A stretch of 64,000 nt of DNA from an uncultured Kiritimatiellota bacterium. GTDB lineage: Bacteria; Verrucomicrobiota; Kiritimatiellia; RFP12; UBA1067. Location of the stretch: the NCBI GenBank assembly GCA_934643865.1, contig CAKUCX010000010.1, forward strand, positions 1 through 64,000, written 5' to 3'. The position numbers and the translations under genes are program-made. Under the pieces are notes generated by a model. It ran no database searches. It saw only the letters and a list, made by a program, of their open reading frames with translations, and was not told the DNA's origin. This document shows positions 14,902 through 23,392 of the stretch, piece after piece. Each line of letters begins with the position of its first letter. Position 1 is the stretch's first letter.

Positions 14902-17900
14902 TCAATCGGTCTGTTCCCCGCCCCCGCCGGGAACGCCCTGCGGCGGCTCGATCTCCACGCCCCAGCACGTGCCGGGCTCGAACGCGAGCGGCCCCTCCAG
15001 CTCGGCGCGGGAGAACGGCGTGCGCCGTCCCTCGGCGTCGACGCGCGTGAAGCGGCAGCGTTCCGGATCGACGCCGAGGTCCCTCCAGTCGAGGCGCACG
15101 CGCGCACGTGCCGTCTCGCCGTCGGAGAAGTTCGTGAAGTAGACGAAGGCGCGCTTCGGGCGGCCCGTCTTCCAGAGGCGCGCGCCGTCCGCCGCGTAGT
15201 CGTAGGCCAGCTCCAGGCGCGCGCCCGTCTGGACGATCGGCATCGTCACGGCGTGCTTCTTCCCGAAGACGTCCCACACCTCGCTCCACATCGGCACGTC
15301 GTCGCGCAGCGCGGGCGGGCGGCGCATCTCCGCCTTGTAGAACCACGGCGCGTTGTGCCAGCGGAAGCGCACGCACGCGCGCAGGTACGGCCCGAGCGCG
15401 GGGTCGCGGCAGAACGCCGCCGGGAACCAGCCGAAGAGCTCGCCGTCCGCCAGCACGTTCGCGAACTTCATGCGCATCTGGCGCCGTCCCGCCGGGCCGG
15501 TCACGTAGGAGCGGCAGTAGGGGAACGCCGCCGTCGCGTACACGACCTCGAAGGCCGGCACCGTGTCGACGCCGCCGAGGATGTTCCAGCACACGAAGGC
15601 GTCGATCTGGCCGATCGTGTGTTCCGCGTTGGCCTCGGTCGCGAGGAAGATCGGCTTCTGCGCCTTCGCGCGCACGCCCTCCAGCAGCGTGCGGTAGGCG
15701 TCCTGCCACCAGTGGCCGCCGCCGAAGGGATGGCCGTGCGCGGCGTTGCGGCAGTCGATCGTGGAGAACGCGCCCACCTGGTCCATGTAGTAGCCGTCGC
15801 AGCCGGAGGCGTTCACCACCTTGTCGCCGTTCTCCGCCACCTTGTCGCGCCAGACCCGGAAGGCGGGGCACATGGCCGCGAAGGTGACCTTCTGTCCGTT
15901 CGTCTCGACGGTGCGGTAGTGTTCGGTGTAGAGCGAGCCGTCGCGGCGGCGGCAGGCCCCGGCGGCGCCCTCCCGGGAGAACTTCCAGTCCTCGCAGCCC
16001 CGGTCGTGCGTGTCCCAGATGTGGCCGTTCGTGTAGGGGACGACCTTCGCGCCCCAGTCGTGGATCTGCCGGATGCCGTCCTCGAAGCCGGGCTTCGCGG
16101 GGAAGTAGTGCGGGTAGTCGTTGTCGAACGGGATCTGGTGCCAGTGGTACCACTGCGCCATCACGGGCACGCCGAGGTAGTCAAGCGCCGTGCGCACGTC
16201 GTTCGTCGCCTGCTGCGCGAAGCCGTAGGTGCGCACGATGAAGCCGAGCCGCTTGAACCAGTCGGGCGTGGAGAGGCGCCCCTCCGGCCCCATCGCGGGA
16301 TACGAGCGGCTGTGCGCGCGCGCCCAGTCGCGGTAGAAAAGCGCAGCGTCGTACCAGTCGCCCGGCATCGCCTTCCAGACGACCGCGCCGGGCAGCACGC
16401 TCTCGGCGGCGGGGTCCGCGCCGTCCCAGGCGAGCCGGTGCGTGAGTTCGAGCCGCACGGCCGAACGGTCGGGGAGGCCGCGCATCCCGATGAACTTCGC
16501 GCCGGTGTGGGGGTCGTGCGCACCCACGTAGAAGCAGCGCCCGCTCTGCTCGTCCCAGACCGCCTCCCACTGCATCGCGCAGTGCATCGCCGGGTAGTTC
16601 CCACGATGGTTCACCTCCGCCGAGCAGGGCGCGCGTTCCACGCGGCCCATCACATGCGGGTAGAGCGCGCACATCCCCAACGTGCCGTCGAGGGAGAGCG
16701 CGCCCACCGTCGCCTCCACGAGCGCGTAGCCGGGATTCCCGCTCGTGCCCCGCCACCGCCAGGCGGCGCTCGCGCCGTCCTCGCCGGGCGCGACCGACAC
16801 CGTGACGGACATCTCCGCGAGCGCGGGATGCCCCGCCGGCCCTCGGAAGCGCCACGAGCGCCCGTCGGGCCCGACCGCCGCCTCCCGCCACGCCGCCGTC
16901 GAGTCGAACCGCAGGCGGCGGCCCGTCGCGACCTCCTCCACCACCACCTCCATGAGCGGCTGGGGCCCCGTCGCGACGGTGCGGCCCTCCACCTTCACGT
17001 ACTTCACCTCCGCGCGCGTCCCATCCAGGACGCCCACGCCGACCGCGAGGTTCGCCACCCGCGCCACCGTGACCGTCTCGCCGGGGCGCGCCACGTCGGC
17101 GGCGGCCGCAAGGTCGAGCCGGCGCACGAACCCCGGCCGCCCCATCGGCGGCGGGGCGGCGAGGGCCGCCGCCGGATCCGCCGCCGTCCCCCAGCGGTAG
17201 AACGCCGTCCGGCGGTCCGGCGTGCCCGGCCACTCCCGGCGGGACACCGTTTCCGTCGCATGCAGATACGCGGTCTTCGTCTTCGGGTCGAAGTAGGCGC
17301 AGTTGTTCGGCGAATACGCCGCCATGAAGTCCGCCCCGTCCACGAGCGCGCTGAAGGTCCGGCCGGCCGGGCGCACGGCGCCCTTCGCCGAGCCCGCCGC
17401 CGGAACCGCGTCGAGCGCGACCTGCGCCGCGTCCGTCGCGCAGCGCGGGAACGCCCCGTAGGGCACATGGACGACGCCCGTCCAGTGCTGTTCCCAGACG
17501 CCCGGGCCGTCCTGGCGCGTGGACATGACGAGGTAGACCCACTCCGGGCTGTCGTTCAGGAAGACCCACTCGTAGGTGGCGCGCGGGTCGGCCGCCGAGT
17601 GCCGCCCCCCGCTCACGAACCCGCCGGACGTGCGGATCTGGCGGAAGAGCGGCCCCCGGCCGAAGTCCCGGAGCTGCGCGTCCGGGTCCTGCGCGAGAAG
17701 CCACGTCCCCGCAAGGCCCTGGTCGTTCCCCGTCGCATAGACGCGGTCCCGCCAGCCCAGGGACACCTCCTTGCCCGAGGCCGCCCAGCGGATGCGTCCC
17801 GGCAGGGCCCCGTTCCGGCCCCGCGCGAAGGTGAGCGCAAACGCCGCCGTCTCCACCGTGATGTCCTCGCACGGCACGCCCGCCCCGGCGCGCGCCGCCC

Positions 17901-18207
17901 CCGCGCCGCGCGACAGGCCGAGCGCGAGCGCGCGGCTGCGCGACTGCGCAACCTGCACGGGCGTCGCGCGCACCACGCACGTCCCGGCCCCGACGATCAT
18001 CTGCGACGTGGCGTCCGCCCCGTCCAGCGTGGCGCGCAGGGCGGCCGCGTCGGCCAGCGGCTCCGGAACCGGCACGAGCAACAGCCCGCTCGCCGGCAGG
18101 TCCGCCACCTCCATCGTGAATACGCCGCCCGCCGCCGCCGCCATCGGCCACAGGCCGAGGCCCAACGCCAGCCCCAGAAGACCTCCCAACGCCCTTCTCC
18201 TCATCAT
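14902..18207 (-). CDS. Exported DUF6259-type putative glycoside hydrolase
   Basis: A 1101-residue protein with signal peptide (RRRALGGLLGLALGLGLWPMAAAAG). The N-terminal half is a beta-sandwich region; the C-terminal half (from about residue 600) is a barrel of the type seen in clan GH-D relatives and DUF6259 proteins. Candidate catalytic acids are the Asp in GCDGYYMDQVG and the Glu in FLATEANAEH. ATG 18207 is preferred over TTG 18210. The gene is 22 bases after Gfo/Idh and 25 bases before the autotransporter-repeat gene, so they share a transcript. It probably releases alpha-linked sugars, possibly from host glycans, which is inference from fold and context. Confidence 0.7.
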   Translation of the reverse strand: MMRRRALGGLLGLALGLGLWPMAAAAGGVFTMEVADLPASGLLLVPVPEPLADAAALRATLDGADATSQMIVGAGTCVVRATPVQVAQSRSRALALGLSRGAGAARAGAGVPCEDITVETAAFALTFARGRNGALPGRIRWAASGKEVSLGWRDRVYATGNDQGLAGTWLLAQDPDAQLRDFGRGPLFRQIRTSGGFVSGGRHSAADPRATYEWVFLNDSPEWVYLVMSTRQDGPGVWEQHWTGVVHVPYGAFPRCATDAAQVALDAVPAAGSAKGAVRPAGRTFSALVDGADFMAAYSPNNCAYFDPKTKTAYLHATETVSRREWPGTPDRRTAFYRWGTAADPAAALAAPPPMGRPGFVRRLDLAAAADVARPGETVTVARVANLAVGVGVLDGTRAEVKYVKVEGRTVATGPQPLMEVVVEEVATGRRLRFDSTAAWREAAVGPDGRSWRFRGPAGHPALAEMSVTVSVAPGEDGASAAWRWRGTSGNPGYALVEATVGALSLDGTLGMCALYPHVMGRVERAPCSAEVNHRGNYPAMHCAMQWEAVWDEQSGRCFYVGAHDPHTGAKFIGMRGLPDRSAVRLELTHRLAWDGADPAAESVLPGAVVWKAMPGDWYDAALFYRDWARAHSRSYPAMGPEGRLSTPDWFKRLGFIVRTYGFAQQATNDVRTALDYLGVPVMAQWYHWHQIPFDNDYPHYFPAKPGFEDGIRQIHDWGAKVVPYTNGHIWDTHDRGCEDWKFSREGAAGACRRRDGSLYTEHYRTVETNGQKVTFAAMCPAFRVWRDKVAENGDKVVNASGCDGYYMDQVGAFSTIDCRNAAHGHPFGGGHWWQDAYRTLLEGVRAKAQKPIFLATEANAEHTIGQIDAFVCWNILGGVDTVPAFEVVYATAAFPYCRSYVTGPAGRRQMRMKFANVLADGELFGWFPAAFCRDPALGPYLRACVRFRWHNAPWFYKAEMRRPPALRDDVPMWSEVWDVFGKKHAVTMPIVQTGARLELAYDYAADGARLWKTGRPKRAFVYFTNFSDGETARARVRLDWRDLGVDPERCRFTRVDAEGRRTPFSRAELEGPLAFEPGTCWGVEIEPPQGVPGGGGEQTD

Positions 18208-18229
18208 CAAGCCCCCTTCCGCCGCGCGC

Positions 18230-19612
18230 TCAGAGCGTCCAGCCGTTCTCGTAGTGGCTGTGCAGCAGCCTGTCCGCCGCGTCGTTGCCGTTCGTGACCT
18301 TCATCGCCGCCGGGTCGAATTCGACCGGCTTCTGCGTCTGGAGGGCGAGGTTGCCGAGCTGGACGAACTCCGTGATGTACTGCGCGAAGCCGAAGTCGCA
18401 GCTCGCGGCCTCGCCGCCCCTGCAGGCCTGCAGCCACTCGCCGTAGATCCAGCCCGCGCGGCGCGGCTTCGTGCGCGGCAGCGCGTTCGCCCGCGCCTCC
18501 AGCGCCGTGTCGAAGAAGACAAGCCGGCAGTCCTTCGGCTTCATCGTATCGAAGAGGACGGCGCCCTTCGTGCCGTAGTAGAGCACGCCCTCCGCCGGGA
18601 GGCGGTACGCGCCCGCCGCCTTCGGCGTCGGCGGCAGGAGGCCGCCGTCGTACCACGTGAGGCGCACGGGGTGCCCGTACTTGCACGTCGCGTAGTCGTA
18701 GGTGACGAGGCTGGCGAGCGGGAACGCGACGGCGCTCACGCGCGACGAACTCGCCTCGACGCGCTGCGGCCACTTCAGGCCGAGCGCGCGGTAGACCGTG
18801 TTCGCGCGGTGGCAGCCCATGTCGCCGAGCGCACCCGCGCCGTACTCGAACCAGCCCCGGAAGTTGAACGGATGGTAGACGGCGTCGCCGCACCACGCCT
18901 CCTTCGACAGCTTCTCGTACGGCGCGTGCCTGCCCCACTTCGAGGCGAACGGCACGCGCTTCGCCGGGCCGCACCACATGTCCCAGTCGAAGCCGTCGGG
19001 CACCGGGTCCTCCCAGTCGGGAAGCTCCGCCATGCCCTGCGGCCAGACGGGGCGGCGGCTCCACGCCGCGACGTCGCGCACCTCGCCCAGGAGGCCCGCG
19101 TCGAGGATCTCGTAGAGGCGGACGCTCGCCTCGTCGTTCGAGGTGCAGGCCGTGACCTGCGTCGCCGTGCCGGCCTTCTTCGCCGCCGCGACGACGGCGC
19201 GGCATTCGTCGACCTTGCGCGTGAGCGGCTTCACGCAGCAGACGTGCTTCTTCGCCGCGAGCGCGGCGAGCGTGACGAGCGTGTGCCAGTGGTCGGGGCA
19301 GCCGCAGTAGAGCGCGTCCGCACGGTCCCCCTCCACCCGCAGCATCTCGCGGTAGTCCTTGTAGCGGCGCGCGTCCGGGAACTTGTCGAACGTGCGCTTC
19401 GCGTACGTCCAGTCGAGGTCGCAGAGCGCGACGACCTCGAAGCCGGCCGTGCGGCAGTCCTGAAGCTGGCTGAAGCCGATGCCGCCCACGCCGACGCCGG
19501 CGAGCGTGATGCGGTTCGAGGGGGCGTTCGCGCCGAGGACGGACGCGGGGACGAGGGTCGGGGCGGCGCCGGCGGCGAGCATGCCGCCGAGGAAGTTCTT
19601 GCGCGAAGTCAT
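18230..19612 (-). CDS. Gfo/Idh/MocA family oxidoreductase, Tat-type leader
   Basis: A 460-residue NAD(P)-dependent oxidoreductase. The leader SRKNFLGGMLAAGAAPTLVPASVLGA resembles a Tat signal, with RK in place of RR. The Rossmann core VGVGGIGFSQ follows, then the CVKPLTRKVDECRAVV region with the EKP-type catalytic motif written VKPL, and GDMGCHRANT further on. Exported members oxidise the C3 hydroxyl of glycosides, reversibly, to 3-keto sugars that neighbouring DUF1080 enzymes can cleave. It starts two bases after the stop of exactly such a DUF1080 gene. In VKP the usual Glu is Val, so activity or specificity may differ. Confidence 0.85.
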   Translation of the reverse strand: MTSRKNFLGGMLAAGAAPTLVPASVLGANAPSNRITLAGVGVGGIGFSQLQDCRTAGFEVVALCDLDWTYAKRTFDKFPDARRYKDYREMLRVEGDRADALYCGCPDHWHTLVTLAALAAKKHVCCVKPLTRKVDECRAVVAAAKKAGTATQVTACTSNDEASVRLYEILDAGLLGEVRDVAAWSRRPVWPQGMAELPDWEDPVPDGFDWDMWCGPAKRVPFASKWGRHAPYEKLSKEAWCGDAVYHPFNFRGWFEYGAGALGDMGCHRANTVYRALGLKWPQRVEASSSRVSAVAFPLASLVTYDYATCKYGHPVRLTWYDGGLLPPTPKAAGAYRLPAEGVLYYGTKGAVLFDTMKPKDCRLVFFDTALEARANALPRTKPRRAGWIYGEWLQACRGGEAASCDFGFAQYITEFVQLGNLALQTQKPVEFDPAAMKVTNGNDAADRLLHSHYENGWTL

Positions 19613-19614
19613 GA

Positions 19615-20328
19615 TCAAAGCTCCTTGACCTGGATGTTGCGGAAGCGGACGGGCATCGTGTGCCCGAGGAAGCCGATGTAGCCGGATGCGTTGTGGAGGC
19701 CGGGGTGCGGCTTGCCGTCGGGCGTCCGTCCGTCCACCGGCAGGTCCCGGACGCTCGTCGCGAGGATCGTCACGCCGTTGAGGACGACCGTGACGTTCGG
19801 CCCGACGGCGGTGACCTCGTAGTCGTTCCATTCGCCGACAGGGCGCAGATGGCCCTTCTGCGCGGCGACGACGCCGTAGATCGAGCCGCAGTACTGCCAG
19901 GACTTGTTGTTCTGCTTGAGCGAACCCGTGTCGTCGAGGATCTGGATCTCCATGCCGTTGTAGGCGGCGTCGCCGAGGACCTTGCTGCCGCCGGCAAGCG
20001 CGCCGCCGCCGAGGCATTCCCGCCCGGCGCGGACCGCGAAGCCGTTGTTGCCGTTCGCCACGAGCTTGAACTGGAAGCGCGCGGAGAAGTCGGCAAGCTC
20101 CTTTTCGTAGAAGAGGTTGCCGAAGTTCTTCGGCCCCTCCCTGAAGACGAGCTCGCCGTCCTCGACGTAGAAGAGGTGCGTCGCGCCCGTCCAGCCGGCG
20201 AGGTCGCGCCCGTTGAAGATCGGTCGGTAGCCGTCGCCCGCGCCGCGCGGGCGGCTTGCGCAGCCCGCAAGCGCCAGCCCCAGCGCCGCCGCCGCGAACA
20301 CGTTCATCATGTACGCTCTTTTCATCAT
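19615..20328 (-). CDS. DUF1080 (3-keto-disaccharide hydrolase) lipoprotein
   Basis: A 237-residue protein with a lipoprotein signal (VFAAAALGLALAGC, lipobox LAGC), then a single concanavalin-type domain of the DUF1080 family: FNGRDLAGW at the start, NGNNGFAVRAG, GMEIQILDD and a final MPVRFRNIQVKEL. Some family members cleave 3-keto-glycosides made by Gfo/Idh oxidoreductases. The length is that of one domain. It is first in the operon running to 11967. ATG 20328 and ATG 20325 are equivalent choices. Confidence 0.88.
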   Translation of the reverse strand: MMKRAYMMNVFAAAALGLALAGCASRPRGAGDGYRPIFNGRDLAGWTGATHLFYVEDGELVFREGPKNFGNLFYEKELADFSARFQFKLVANGNNGFAVRAGRECLGGGALAGGSKVLGDAAYNGMEIQILDDTGSLKQNNKSWQYCGSIYGVVAAQKGHLRPVGEWNDYEVTAVGPNVTVVLNGVTILATSVRDLPVDGRTPDGKPHPGLHNASGYIGFLGHTMPVRFRNIQVKEL

Positions 20329-20409
20329 GCCGTCTCTGCTCCCTCTTTTGGTTCGACTCGCCCGCCACGCTTCCAGGCCCGGCCGGCGGGCCTCGGCCGC
20401 GTCGATGGC

Positions 20410-20415
20410 AGTGTA
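20410..20415 (-). promoter_or_regulatory. Candidate -10 (TGCTACACT) for the DUF1080 operon
   Basis: On the minus strand TGC-TACACT forms an extended -10 in the 128-base gap before the DUF1080 gene. No clear -35. Confidence 0.35.
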
Positions 20416-20456
20416 GCACACCGCGCAGGGCGGAACGCCAAAATATCGTAGAAAAT

Positions 20457-21242
20457 TTACGCCAATAAAGCGAAATGCGCGCGCCAGCGGGCGCGGTCGG
20501 CGGCGGACGTCTCCTCCGTTCGGCCGAGCCGGACGGGGATGCCGAACTTCGCGTACTTTTCGAGCCCCAGCGCGTGGTACGGGCAGGCCTCGACCCGCTC
20601 CACGCCGCGCAGGCCGCCGACGAACGCGCGAAGCGCGTCCAGGTCGGCGGCCGAGTCGTTCAGCCCCGGCACGAGCGGGCAGCGGATCCAGAGCCGCGCG
20701 CCCGCCGCGTCGAGGCGGCGGAGGTTCGCGAGGATCCGCGCGTTCCCGGCGCCCGTCAGGGCGCGGTGCCGCGCCTCGTCCATGCATTTGAGGTCATAGA
20801 GGAAGAGATCGACGTGCGGCAGCAGCCGCTCGAACGTCGCCCACGGCGCCGCGCCGCACGTGTCGAGCGCGACCTTCACGCCCTGCGCCCGCGCGGCCGC
20901 CGCGAGCGCGACGGCGAAGGCCGGCTGCGCCGTCGGCTCGCCGCCCGTGAGCGTGAGGCCGCCGTCCGCGCCGTAGAACGGCCGGTCGGCGAGGACGTCG
21001 GCCATCACGTCGGCGACGGACATCTCGCGTCCGCAGATCTCGCCCGTCGTCACGGCCCGCTGCGGCGCGGCCGCCTGGGATTCGGGGTTGTGGCACCAGG
21101 CGCAGCGGAGCGGGCAACCCTTCAAGAAGACGCTCGTGCGGAGGCCGGGGCCGTCCTTCACGCTGCCGCGCTTGATGTCGAAGACGATGCCCGTCGGTGC
21201 CGATCGGATGCCGACGGAGGACGCGGCGGCCGCCCCGCGCAT
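20457..21242 (-). CDS. Glycyl radical enzyme activase (radical SAM)
   Basis: A 261-residue radical-SAM protein with the activase-type cluster motif C43-x3-C47-x2-C50 (GCPLRCAWC) and the SAM-binding LTLTGGEP segment. It abstracts a hydrogen to install the glycyl radical on its partner enzyme. The family N-terminus (GIVFDIKRGSVKDGPGLRTSVFLKGC) is intact. There is no extra 8Fe ferredoxin insert between the SAM cluster and GGEP, so it is the short PflA-like form. It begins three bases after the glycyl radical enzyme stop, with AAGGAGG inside that gene's end, so it surely serves that enzyme. Confidence 0.93.
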   Translation of the reverse strand: MRGAAAASSVGIRSAPTGIVFDIKRGSVKDGPGLRTSVFLKGCPLRCAWCHNPESQAAAPQRAVTTGEICGREMSVADVMADVLADRPFYGADGGLTLTGGEPTAQPAFAVALAAAARAQGVKVALDTCGAAPWATFERLLPHVDLFLYDLKCMDEARHRALTGAGNARILANLRRLDAAGARLWIRCPLVPGLNDSAADLDALRAFVGGLRGVERVEACPYHALGLEKYAKFGIPVRLGRTEETSAADRARWRAHFALLA

Positions 21243-21244
21243 GG

Positions 21245-23392
21245 TCAGAGCGCCTCCTTGACGAGGCGCTTCACGACGAGTTCGCGGAACGCGGGCGAAA
21301 GCGCGTTGAAGTAGGCGGTGAAGCCCGTCACGCGCACGATCAGGTCGGGATACTTCGACGGGTCCCTGTGGGCGGCGCGGATCTTCTCGGCATCGACGAC
21401 GTTGATGTTCACGAGCGTGCCGCCGAGCGCGAAGTGCCCGTCGAGGAGCGCCATGAGCTTGTCCACGGCGCCGGGGTCGTCCGCGAGGCCGATGTCGACC
21501 TCCAGCTGCCACGGCGCGGTGTTGCCCCAGCCGGGCTGCACCGAGGCGACGGCGCGCGCCATCGCGGTGAGCGCGCCGTCCTTGCGAAAGCCGGGGAGCG
21601 GGTTCGCCCCGTGCGAGATCGGCTCGCCCGCCTTGCGCCCGTTCGGCGTCGCGCCGACGGCCTTGCCGAAGCGGATCGTGTCCGCCCACGTGAACCAGCC
21701 GGGGATCAGCTTGAAGCCGTGCGGCGTCGTGTGCCCGGCGATCTCCTCGTTCAGGATCTCCGTCAGGCGCACCGCCCAGCGGTCGGCCGCCGTGCCGCCA
21801 TGTCCGTAGCGTCCGGAGGCGTCGAGCAGCTGGCGGATGCGTTCGCCGTCCTCGCCCGCGAAGTTCGCCGCGACGGCGGCCTTGACTTCGGCGAACGTCA
21901 GGGCCTTCTCCTGCGCGACGCGCTCCTCCAGCGCGCCGAAGCTGTCGGCGACGACGGCGAGCCCCGCGCCGTCGATGGCCATGTTGTAGTAGGCCGCGCC
22001 GCCGTGGCTCACGTCCTTGCCCTTCTCGATCGGGCCGTGCGAGAGGAGGTTGAGCAGCAGCTCCGGCTCGTTCAGGTACTGGTGGTCGAGGTGGAAGTCG
22101 ATGCCCTGCGCCGTGACCTGGACGGCGGCCCGGAAGTGCCGGCGGTAGTTCGCCTCCAGCTCCGCAAGCGAATCCGACTCGGCGAACGCGACCTCGAAGA
22201 CCTTGGCGACGTTGATCTTGACGACGTCGTTCAGCGTGTACTCAAGCCCCGGCAGCGACATCCAGTTGCAGCCGACGGCGATGCGGCTGCGGGCGAGTTC
22301 GGCGGAGTAGCCGTTCTTCATGAAGCCCGCGACGAGGGCCTTGTCGCCCGAGAAGCGCGGGTAGCCGAGGCGGTTCTGGAGCAGGATCTCGACGCCGCGC
22401 CGGTAGAGGCGGCGGTCCATGCCGTCCCACACGCGGATCGTCAGGTTGCAGCTCGCCTTCAGCTTCGCGGCGGCTTCGAGGATGATGAAGCTCATGCGGC
22501 TCGTCTGGTCGGAACCGTCCGCCGCCGGCCCGCCGAGCTGGTAGTAGTGGGGGTCGTTGAGCAGCAGGCAGAAGCAGAGGAACTCGGCCTCTTCGTCGGT
22601 GAGGAGGCCGGCGGCCGTGTCGCGCACGTAGTAGGGGCGCAGCAGCTCGTCGAGCTGCCCGCCCGCGCCGTCGCGGTTGTAGGTGCGCGAGGCCATGTTG
22701 AAGACGGCGATCCACTGCACGGCCTCGCGGAACGTCGCGGGCGGCGCGTCGACGATCGCGAAGCAGGTGCGCGCCATCGCGACGAGGTTCGCGCGGCGCT
22801 CGGCGTCCGCCTCGGCCATCGACCGGTCGGCGGCCGCCTCGCCGAGGCGCCGGATCCACGCCTGCACGCCGAGGACCGCCGTCTCCTCCGCCTCCAGCAG
22901 CTCGGCGGCGACGGGATCGGCGGCGAACGAACGCCGCGCCGCGCGTACCTTCGCGAGGAGCCCGCCCCAGCCCAGCTCCAGGCCAATCCTGTAGTCCGGC
23001 GCGAAGTGCGCGTCCTTGCCGATGCCGGACGTGATGTCGTACTTCTTCTGGAGCGGTTCGAGGTCGGAGTAGTCGAACGCGAAGTTGGAGCGCGAGAGCC
23101 GGTAGCCGAGGCGCATGCGCGAGAGCATGAACATCCAGCGGCCGGCGAGCGCGTCGTCGGGGTCGATGTAGAGCGGATGGCGCTCCATGAGCCAGCGGAA
23201 GTTCGCCGCCCACGCGCGCGGGCCGGAGAACTGCCCGGCCGCGTCGCGCACGGGGAGGTCGGCCGTGAACGTCTCGGGCGGCAGGACGAGGCCGTAGTCG
23301 TCTTCGTCGCGCGCGCCGAGCGCCGCCTGCTTCTCTTCCGTCTGGGCGGCCTTCCGCGCCCTCAGGCGCGCCATCCGCTCCGCGTAGCTCAT
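21245..23392 (-). CDS. Glycyl radical enzyme of unassigned substrate (PFL-like)
   Basis: A 715-residue glycyl radical enzyme, short compared with the usual 760-850. The radical site is in RVTGFTAYF (G690) and the active-site cysteine is C375 in AVGCNWMSLPG. In the diol, glycerol, choline and hydroxyproline enzymes a Glu follows this Cys as GCxE; here the residue is Trp. It also lacks the Cys-Cys pair of pyruvate formate-lyase. It therefore belongs to neither main functional group by motif. It overlaps the epimerase gene by four bases (ATGA) and precedes its activase. A carbohydrate-derived substrate is an inference from the epimerase. Confidence 0.85.
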   Translation of the reverse strand: MSYAERMARLRARKAAQTEEKQAALGARDEDDYGLVLPPETFTADLPVRDAAGQFSGPRAWAANFRWLMERHPLYIDPDDALAGRWMFMLSRMRLGYRLSRSNFAFDYSDLEPLQKKYDITSGIGKDAHFAPDYRIGLELGWGGLLAKVRAARRSFAADPVAAELLEAEETAVLGVQAWIRRLGEAAADRSMAEADAERRANLVAMARTCFAIVDAPPATFREAVQWIAVFNMASRTYNRDGAGGQLDELLRPYYVRDTAAGLLTDEEAEFLCFCLLLNDPHYYQLGGPAADGSDQTSRMSFIILEAAAKLKASCNLTIRVWDGMDRRLYRRGVEILLQNRLGYPRFSGDKALVAGFMKNGYSAELARSRIAVGCNWMSLPGLEYTLNDVVKINVAKVFEVAFAESDSLAELEANYRRHFRAAVQVTAQGIDFHLDHQYLNEPELLLNLLSHGPIEKGKDVSHGGAAYYNMAIDGAGLAVVADSFGALEERVAQEKALTFAEVKAAVAANFAGEDGERIRQLLDASGRYGHGGTAADRWAVRLTEILNEEIAGHTTPHGFKLIPGWFTWADTIRFGKAVGATPNGRKAGEPISHGANPLPGFRKDGALTAMARAVASVQPGWGNTAPWQLEVDIGLADDPGAVDKLMALLDGHFALGGTLVNINVVDAEKIRAAHRDPSKYPDLIVRVTGFTAYFNALSPAFRELVVKRLVKEAL

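Noticed and set aside
11871..18297. Very long plus-strand frames (1059 and 1132 codons) opposite the minus-strand operon
   Set aside because: Antisense shadows in high-GC DNA; the minus frames have signal peptides, domains and correct ribosome binding sites.
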